Below are positions 1 to 3,687 of a stretch of 5,341 nucleotides of DNA, one piece after another. A program made the position numbers and the translations under genes. Source of the stretch: Deltaproteobacteria bacterium. Lineage in GTDB: Bacteria > Desulfobacterota > GWC2-55-46. Every line of letters starts with the position of its first letter. The stretch's first letter is position 1. The notes beneath the pieces are model-generated. The model did not search any database. It saw only the letters and a list, made by a program, of their open reading frames with translations, and was not told the DNA's origin. The stretch spans positions 1 through 5,341 of the forward strand of contig JAKAIQ010000161.1 in the NCBI GenBank assembly GCA_021825035.1, read 5' to 3'.

Positions 1-555
1 GACGAGCACGTCTATGCCCCATTCGTCCATCGGGAGGTCGAAGACCCCAACGCCCGTTATGCCGTCCACTATGAGCAGGCAGTCCCTGCCTTTCGTAAGG
101 GCCGCAAGCTCCTTTACCGGGTGGGCAGCGGTGGTCGAGGTCTCGCTCGCCTGAACGAGGACGCCCCTGACGTGGGGCTTCGCGTCAAGCGCCTTTTTCC
201 CCTCGGCCGGGTCGACGGCCTTGCCCCACTCGACGTTTATCCAGTTGACCTTGAGCCCGTAAGCCTCGGATATCTTGCCCCACCTCTCGCCGAACTTTCC
301 GCCGTTCACTACGACGACCTCGTCGCCGGGCGAGAAGAGGTTCACTATGGAGCCTTCCATAGCGCCGGTGCCGGACGAGGCCAGGATGAGCACGTCCTCC
401 TTCGTCTGGAACACGTATTTCAGAAGGTCGGCGGCATCCCGGAATATCGCGGAGAACTGCGGGGTTCTGTGATGTATCGCGGGCTGCGCCATTGCCAGAA
501 GCGCGGCTTCGGGCACTGGCGTGGGGCCGGGCGCAAGAAGATATTTCTTTCTCAT
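1..555 (-). CDS. Class V PLP-dependent aminotransferase (alanine-glyoxylate/serine-pyruvate type), N-terminal 185 residues
   Basis: This is the N-terminal part of a fold-type I, class V aminotransferase. The family moves amino groups between serine or alanine and glyoxylate, pyruvate or similar 2-oxoacids, using pyridoxal phosphate in the cytoplasm. Visible family signatures are LAPGPTPVP (residues 7-15), HHRTPQF (28-34), the phosphate-binding SSGTGAMEG (60-68), NGGKFGERW (84-92), QASETSTTAAHPV (135-147) and VDGITG (163-168). The Asp of the last motif (D164) is expected to contact the PLP ring nitrogen. The Schiff-base lysine normally follows about 25 residues later, so it lies just beyond the left edge. 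The start at 555 opens directly on the conserved N-terminus (MRKKYLLAPG) and is preceded by a strong AGGAGG. The gene is truncated only by the window, not broken. It is separated from the rsmE operon by 207 bases with their own promoter signals. The exact substrate cannot be read from this part. In many bacteria such a gene sits beside serA in serine metabolism, but that neighbour is not in view. Confidence 0.93.
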   Translation of the reverse strand, partial: MRKKYLLAPGPTPVPEAALLAMAQPAIHHRTPQFSAIFRDAADLLKYVFQTKEDVLILASSGTGAMEGSIVNLFSPGDEVVVVNGGKFGERWGKISEAYGLKVNWINVEWGKAVDPAEGKKALDAKPHVRGVLVQASETSTTAAHPVKELAALTKGRDCLLIVDGITGVGVFDLPMDEWGIDVLV

Positions 556-565
556 ACCTTTGAGA

Positions 566-575
566 CTCCTCCTTT
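566..575 (-). promoter_or_regulatory. Strong ribosome binding site of the aminotransferase gene
   Basis: The minus strand reads AAAGGAGGAG, ending 10 nt before the ATG at 555. It closely matches the anti-Shine-Dalgarno sequence. It fixes the start codon and implies efficient translation. Confidence 0.8.
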
Positions 576-581
576 AGAAGA

Positions 582-590
582 ATTATGACA
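582..590 (-). promoter_or_regulatory. Candidate proximal promoter (extended -10) for the aminotransferase gene
   Basis: The minus strand reads TGTCATAAT, an extended -10 element (TG-N-CATAAT) with 5 of 6 matches to TATAAT. No good -35 box is seen 16-18 nt upstream. Transcription would start next to the Shine-Dalgarno site and give a leader of about 20 nt without the hairpins further upstream. This could be a second promoter or a chance AT-rich stretch. Confidence 0.3.
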
Positions 591-629
591 GAAGAATGTG
601 AAATGCAGACGCATGGCTACGAACGTCCG

Positions 630-650
630 GGCGCGCGGCGAACGCGCGCC
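630..650 (-). other. Perfect 8-bp GC hairpin in the aminotransferase leader
   Basis: Arms 630-637 and 643-650 are perfectly complementary (on the minus strand GGCGCGCG / CGCGCGCC) with a 5-nt loop, TTCGC. All eight pairs are G-C, so the RNA hairpin would be very stable. It lies about 75 nt before the start codon, inside the leader expected from the upstream promoter. A smaller hairpin (arms 655-659 and 664-668) immediately precedes it in the RNA. Neither is followed by a U tract, so neither resembles an intrinsic terminator. I recognise no known riboswitch consensus. Confidence 0.55.
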
Positions 651-681
651 ATCGCGCCTGAAAAGGCGTGCCAGACTCTTA

Positions 682-711
682 AAACTAACAAATGGAAGGG
701 CGGCATGTCAA
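682..711 (-). promoter_or_regulatory. Candidate sigma70-type promoter of the aminotransferase gene
   Basis: On the minus strand a perfect -35 box TTGACA (706-711) is followed after 18 nt by TAGTTT (682-687), which is preceded by TG in the extended -10 position (TGTTAGTTT). The -10 hexamer itself is weak, with 3 of 6 matches. The site lies in the only long intergenic gap, just after the rsmE end, and points at the aminotransferase gene. The expected start near 675 would give a leader of about 120 nt. Confidence 0.5.
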
Positions 712-729
712 GGGAAAACGGGACTGAAG

Positions 730-750
730 AAGGCCGGTGTTTCAGGCCTT
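730..750 (-). terminator. Weak terminator-like hairpin after rsmE
   Basis: Arms 730-735 and 745-750 (AAGGCC / GGCCTT) form a 6-bp stem with a 9-nt loop, 13 nt past the rsmE stop codon. The sequence downstream on the minus strand is pyrimidine-rich (CTTCAGTCCCGTTTTCCC) but has only a four-T run. It sits where the operon should end and before the next promoter. The short stem and poor U tract make termination here uncertain, and Rho-dependent ending is equally possible. Confidence 0.35.
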
Positions 751-762
751 TGGAACCGGGCG

Positions 763-1503
763 TCACGACATGTCGCCGAGCTCGTACTGAACGATCGAGA
801 CCGCCGCCAGAGCGGCGGTCTCGGCCCTTAAGACCCTTGGGCCGAGGCTTACGGCCGTAAAGCCTCGGCCTGCGGCCTTTGCGGCGTCTTCGGCCGAAAG
901 CCCTCCCTCAGGCCCGGCAAGCATGACTACCCCGCCTGAAAGGGGCGGCAGGGGCGCTCTCAGGGCTTCTTTCACGGTTCTCGACCGCTCGCCCTCCCAG
1001 AAGAGGAGCTTGAGGCCGCCCTCGTGGAGGGAGAGCGCCTCGTCAAAGCCGGGGAAGGAGATGAGCGGAACGCGCGTCCTCCCGCACTGCTTGGCGGCCT
1101 CCACCGCGACCCTTCTCAGCCGCGCGAGCCTGTTGCCGGATCTCTCTTCGCGCAAGACCGGGATCGTCCTGCCGCTCGAGTAGAAATGCACCCCGCGCAC
1201 GCCGAGCTCCGTCGCCTTCTGGACGATAAGCTCCGGCCTCGAGCCCTTTACGAGGCCCTGAACGAGCGTTATGCCGAGCGGGCTTTCCCCGGCGCCGAAG
1301 CTCCGGCCTTCCACCCTGATGATCGCGCAGTCCGCGCCCACGGATTCGATAATGCCCGTCAGCTCGAGCCCCCTGCCGTCGAAGGCCGCAGCAGGGCTTC
1401 CGGGCCTGAGCCTAAGGACCTTCTTGAGGTGCTTTAGCTCCTCGCCCGTCACGCGAACGGACGCGGAGCGCTCGTCCATATCCTCGATAAAAAATCTTCT
1501 CAT
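763..1503 (-). CDS. rsmE: 16S rRNA (uracil-1498-N3)-methyltransferase
   Basis: RsmE transfers a methyl group from S-adenosylmethionine to N3 of U1498 of 16S rRNA, in the decoding region of the assembled 30S subunit. The predicted protein has 246 residues, close to the roughly 243 of the E. coli enzyme. The N-terminal part (about 1-70) is the PUA-like RNA-binding domain, with HLKKVLRLRPGS and FDGRG. The rest is the knotted SPOUT catalytic domain: GLVKGSRPELIVQKATELGV (83-102), KQCGRTRVP (138-146), the cofactor-loop GPEGG (197-201) and LGPRVLRAETAAL (220-232). An in-frame ATG 12 codons upstream would extend the protein, but the family's N-terminus starts at MRRFF. This ATG overlaps the prmA stop as ATGA (1500-1503), with GGAAGG just before it, so translational coupling to prmA is likely. 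It is the last gene of the operon. Its 3' coding part contains two long perfect inverted repeats, listed separately. Confidence 0.97.
   Translation of the reverse strand: MRRFFIEDMDERSASVRVTGEELKHLKKVLRLRPGSPAAAFDGRGLELTGIIESVGADCAIIRVEGRSFGAGESPLGITLVQGLVKGSRPELIVQKATELGVRGVHFYSSGRTIPVLREERSGNRLARLRRVAVEAAKQCGRTRVPLISFPGFDEALSLHEGGLKLLFWEGERSRTVKEALRAPLPPLSGGVVMLAGPEGGLSAEDAAKAAGRGFTAVSLGPRVLRAETAALAAVSIVQYELGDMS
796..823. repeat. Perfect 12-bp inverted repeat inside the rsmE 3' end
   Basis: Arms 796-807 and 812-823 are exact reverse complements (plus strand CGAGACCGCCGC and GCGGCGGTCTCG) around a 4-nt loop, CAGA. It lies in codons for the conserved ETAALAAVS segment of RsmE (from residue 228), ending about 30 nt before the stop codon. 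In RNA it would be a very stable hairpin. No U tract follows, so it is not a standard terminator. Confidence 0.8.
840..870. repeat. Perfect 11-bp inverted repeat inside rsmE
   Basis: Arms 840-850 and 860-870 are exact reverse complements (plus strand GGCCGAGGCTT and AAGCCTCGGCC) with a 9-nt loop that is itself largely palindromic (ACGGCCGT). It covers codons 212-222 of RsmE (GRGFTAVSLGP). Only 16 nt separate it from the 12-bp inverted repeat at 796-823, and a short GGCCC/GGGCC pairing spans the gap. Confidence 0.8.
1235..1257. repeat. Short 7-bp inverted repeat within rsmE
   Basis: Arms 1235-1241 (GGCCTCG) and 1251-1257 (CGAGGCC) pair perfectly around a 9-nt loop. It shares the GCCTCG/CGAGGC core with the inverted repeats at 840-870 and in lolA. 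That core is also common in Glu-Ala and Arg/Leu codon pairs in GC-rich genes, so it may have no role. Confidence 0.4.
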
Positions 1504-2450
1504 GCCCTTCCGGCCTTCACGAGGACGATCGCGGCCCATTCTCCCGAAGTGTATGTCCGCAGGAGCCTCAGGCCGAGCGGCTCGTAAGCCCTCACGACCC
1601 CGTCCTCCTCGCCCTTCAATATCCCGGACAGTATCAGGCGCCCGTCTTTCGCCACGCGCTTGGCGATATGCCTTGAGAGCCGCGAAAGCTCGCCGGCGAG
1701 TATGTTCGAGACGACCACCGGATAGAGGCCCTTGAGTCTTTCGACGGGCGTGTTGCTGACGGAGATCCCGGCCCCGTTGCGCCGCGCGTTCGCCCGCGCC
1801 GTCCTGACGGCTACCGGGTCTATGTCCACGGCAACGACCTTCTTCACCCCGAGCCTGGCCGAGGCTATGGCGAGCACGCCGGAGCCCGTGCCGACGTCGA
1901 GGAGCCCCTTCGGGGCCGCCCCGTCGTCCTTAAGTATCCTCAGGATGGCTTTGAGGCACAGCTTCGTGGTCGGATGCGCGCCCGTGCCAAAGGCCATGCC
2001 GGGGTCTATCTCGACGACGGCCTCTCCGTCCGATATCTTTGCCCGCCCCCACGTGGGCTTTACGACGACGGAAGACCCCCGGCATGAGACTCGCATCGAT
2101 CTCATGCCCTGCCTCCACTTCAAGGACCAGTCCTCTTCCGCGTACGGGCTGGAGGCCATGCGCCAGCCTATCTTTTTAAGGCTTTCTTTCAGCGCGGGGA
2201 GCGCGTGAAGGTCTTTTGCGGCGAGGTAGGCCGTGCAGGAGGCCGTCGACCGGCGGGGCGCTCCGACGGGTTCCGCCACCGAAAGGCTGTGCGCCGCGAG
2301 GACGACGGCCATGGCGCAACCGTCCTCTTCGAGGACGCCGGGGCAGCCGGAGGCGACGAGCAGGCAGGCCGCCTCGTCCTTGCGCTCCTCCGGCCCGCTG
2401 GCCCTTATCTCCATCCAGTCATTTCGCACGAAGGGTTTCAAGGGGGGCAT
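1500..2450 (-). CDS. prmA: Ribosomal protein L11 methyltransferase
   Basis: PrmA methylates amino groups of ribosomal protein L11 (the N-terminal amine and lysines in E. coli) using S-adenosylmethionine, in the cytoplasm. The protein has 316 residues, near the family's usual 290-315. Residues 1-95 form the L11-recognition domain. The linker carries EEDWSLKWRQ (105-114), and the hallmark MAFGTGAHPTT is at 152-162. The class I methyltransferase fold follows, with cofactor motif LLDVGTGSGVLA (183-194), acidic VAVDIDPVA (207-215), the substrate-loop SNILAGEL (248-255) and GRLILSGIL (270-278). The start at 2450 is the first ATG after the yajQ stop, 16 nt away. The stop region of yajQ supplies a GAGG, with rather long spacing. 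An internal ATG at codon 13 (within DWMEIRASG) would cut into the family's first strand and is less likely. The stop overlaps the rsmE start by 4 nt. Pairing with rsmE is a common bacterial arrangement of two translation-apparatus methyltransferases. Confidence 0.96.
   Translation of the reverse strand: MPPLKPFVRNDWMEIRASGPEERKDEAACLLVASGCPGVLEEDGCAMAVVLAAHSLSVAEPVGAPRRSTASCTAYLAAKDLHALPALKESLKKIGWRMASSPYAEEDWSLKWRQGMRSMRVSCRGSSVVVKPTWGRAKISDGEAVVEIDPGMAFGTGAHPTTKLCLKAILRILKDDGAAPKGLLDVGTGSGVLAIASARLGVKKVVAVDIDPVAVRTARANARRNGAGISVSNTPVERLKGLYPVVVSNILAGELSRLSRHIAKRVAKDGRLILSGILKGEEDGVVRAYEPLGLRLLRTYTSGEWAAIVLVKAGRA
2321..2337. repeat. 7-bp hairpin with 3-nt loop in early prmA
   Basis: Arms 2321-2327 (CGTCCTC) and 2331-2337 (GAGGACG) pair perfectly around TTC, which reads GAA in the mRNA. 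It lies in the GVLEEDG codons of PrmA (residues 38-44), a family-conserved acidic turn, so the repeat may only reflect codon choice. Confidence 0.4.
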
Positions 2451-2466
2451 GGGCAGGGGGAGATCC

Positions 2467-2955
2467 TCACGACCGCATGTTCACGTACTGGAGGTTCACG
2501 TCGAGGTCCTTTCCCTTGAGCGCCTGTATCACCTCCTGAAGCTCGTCTATCTTCTTGCCCGTGACCCTTATCTGGTCTTCCTGTATCTGGGCCTGCACCT
2601 TGACCTTCAGCTCCTTTATTATCTTCGTTATCTCTTTCGCCTTCTCGGAGGGTATGCCCTGGACTATCTTTATCGTCTGCCTTCTCAAGTCGCCGGAGGC
2701 GATCTCGACCTTGCCCAAATCGAGCGACTTGAGGGAGATGCCCCGCTTGACGAGCCTGGATTCGAGTATGTCTATGACGCTCCTCAGCTTGCCGTCGTCG
2801 TCCCCGGTGACGATGACCTCCTCTTTCTTGTCCCACTTTATCTCGCTTTTGGAGCCTTTGAAGTCATAGCGCTGCTGTATCTCCTTGACGGCCTGGTTCA
2901 CGGCGTTGTCCACTTCCTGAAGATCGACCTTCGAGACTATGTCGAATGACGGCAT
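2467..2955 (-). CDS. yajQ: YajQ family nucleotide/cyclic-di-GMP-binding protein
   Basis: This is a complete 162-residue YajQ (DUF520) protein, the normal family length. The family has two ferredoxin-like RNA-binding folds. Members bind nucleic acids or nucleotides, and in Xanthomonas and Pseudomonas a homologue binds cyclic di-GMP and acts with a transcription regulator. Whether this protein does so cannot be read from sequence. Family signatures are the N-terminus MPSFDIVSKVDLQEVDNAV (1-19), RYDFKGSKSEI (29-39), DILESRLVKRGI (62-73), the DLGKVEIASGDLRRQ block (79-93), GIPSEKAKEI (100-109) and the C-terminus QYVNMRS. The start at 2955 is supported by GGGAGGG 8 nt upstream. It follows lolA after 49 nt and precedes prmA by 16 nt. 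The 49-nt gap holds the ribosome binding site and no hairpin or promoter I can support. Lys and Glu content is high and the protein looks cytoplasmic, with no signal peptide or membrane segment. Confidence 0.97.
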   Translation of the reverse strand: MPSFDIVSKVDLQEVDNAVNQAVKEIQQRYDFKGSKSEIKWDKKEEVIVTGDDDGKLRSVIDILESRLVKRGISLKSLDLGKVEIASGDLRRQTIKIVQGIPSEKAKEITKIIKELKVKVQAQIQEDQIRVTGKKIDELQEVIQALKGKDLDVNLQYVNMRS

Positions 2956-3004
2956 GATATGTTCCCTCCCGTTTCCATTTTGTTTTCCGCGGCGCTTCCC
3001 GGCG

Positions 3005-3667
3005 TCACGGCCTTACCACGGCCGCCCCCTTCGGCGGGCTGAACTTGAAGAACGAGTCCCTGATGGGCGAGTTGAGCGATATGTTGCTGAAGCTCACCGT
3101 CGTCGTCCCGAAGTAATTCTCGGCTATCGTCCTTACGACGAGGAAGGTCTTCCTGTCAACCTCGATATAGAAATTCCTGAGGCTCTGCCCGGCCTGCCGG
3201 TTCTTCGGGGCGAGGCCCAGGCGGTAGACGTCCCCGGTCTCCCTCGCGAGGGTTACGTCGAACTCCTTCCTGATGTTGCCGATCCCGCCGAGAAAGTCCG
3301 TGGCAACGCCCTGCGTCTTGCCGGAGGGCCTTTCCATGACCTGGTTGAGGTCTTTCTGGAAGAACCAGATGGTCTTGCCGTCGCTTACGAGCTCGTCCCC
3401 GTCCGGCTTCCGGTAGACCCATTTCATCATGCCGGGCTTCTTGAAAAACACCCTGCCCGCGGACGCCGCAGCGGCGCTCCCCGCGCCGGACGTCTCCTGC
3501 GTGAAATCCGCCGACACGGTCGATATCGACTCGTATTCCTGCTGAAGCCTCGACACTATCCGGTCGAGGCTTGCCGCCGCAGACCGGGAGGCCGCTGTCG
3601 AGACGAAGACGGCGGACAGGGCCGCGACGCGGAGGAGGAGGTTTTTCAAAGACGTCTTTCTTTTCAT
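3005..3667 (-). CDS. lolA: Periplasmic outer-membrane lipoprotein carrier protein LolA
   Basis: LolA takes lipoproteins from the LolCDE transporter at the inner membrane and carries them through the periplasm to the outer membrane. The protein has 220 residues, slightly longer than the roughly 200 of the E. coli protein. It begins with a Sec signal peptide: MKRKTSLKN, a hydrophobic stretch (about 9-24), then a probable AAA cleavage site before S33. There is no lipobox cysteine, as expected for a soluble carrier. Family motifs in the mature part are VSADFTQE (51-58), GRVFFKKPGMMKWVYRKPDG (71-90), SDGKTIWFFQKDLNQV (95-110), and FYIEVDRKTFLVVRT (166-180). An Ala/Gly-rich insert (60-70) lies where family members have a short loop. 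The start at 3667 lies 17 nt after the ftsK stop, whose own bases begin an AGGAGAGG ribosome binding site. ftsK-lolA adjacency is widespread in Gram-negative bacteria and supports the call. Confidence 0.94.
   Translation of the reverse strand: MKRKTSLKNLLLRVAALSAVFVSTAASRSAAASLDRIVSRLQQEYESISTVSADFTQETSGAGSAAAASAGRVFFKKPGMMKWVYRKPDGDELVSDGKTIWFFQKDLNQVMERPSGKTQGVATDFLGGIGNIRKEFDVTLARETGDVYRLGLAPKNRQAGQSLRNFYIEVDRKTFLVVRTIAENYFGTTTVSFSNISLNSPIRDSFFKFSPPKGAAVVRP
3545..3572. repeat. Perfect 10-bp inverted repeat at the lolA signal-peptide junction
   Basis: Arms 3545-3554 (AAGCCTCGAC) and 3563-3572 (GTCGAGGCTT) are exact reverse complements around an 8-nt loop. They cover the codons for SLDRIVSRL, the first residues after the predicted signal-peptide cleavage site. 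Each arm differs by one base from the corresponding decamer of the inverted repeat at 841-869 in rsmE. Confidence 0.65.
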
Positions 3668-3687
3668 GCGCCTGGCGTCCTCTCCTA
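3668..3687 (-). promoter_or_regulatory. Ribosome binding site of lolA overlapping the ftsK stop
   Basis: The ftsK TAG (3685-3687) forms the first bases of TAGGAGAGG on the minus strand, 11-14 nt before the lolA ATG. Ribosomes ending on ftsK would be placed directly at the lolA initiation site. This points to translational coupling and leaves no room for a separate terminator or promoter. Confidence 0.65.

Noticed and set aside
630..670. Possible plus-strand small RNA formed by the two GC hairpins (one with a GAAA loop).
   Set aside because: No plus-strand promoter or terminator with a U tract is seen. The hairpins are better explained as part of the minus-strand leader.
585..860. Plus-strand open frame starting in the intergenic region.
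   Set aside because: It runs from intergenic sequence into the reverse complement of rsmE, has an Arg/Pro-rich composition typical of shadow frames, and no credible ribosome binding site.
1501..1539. Upstream ATG extending RsmE by 12 residues.
   Set aside because: The extra residues lie wholly inside prmA and do not resemble the family. The start at 1503 matches the conserved MRRFF-type N-terminus and the ATGA coupling with prmA.
2451..2458. GGGCAGGG on the plus strand matches the E. coli KOPS consensus (GGGNAGGG) read by FtsK gamma domains.
   Set aside because: With seven fixed bases, about one hit is expected by chance in both strands of a window this size. A single hit says nothing about KOPS use here; genome-wide skew would be needed.
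2233..2949. Long plus-strand open frame opposite prmA and yajQ.
   Set aside because: It is a shadow of two clear minus-strand genes in GC-rich DNA. It has no ribosome binding site or recognisable domain, and its content mirrors the codons of the real genes.
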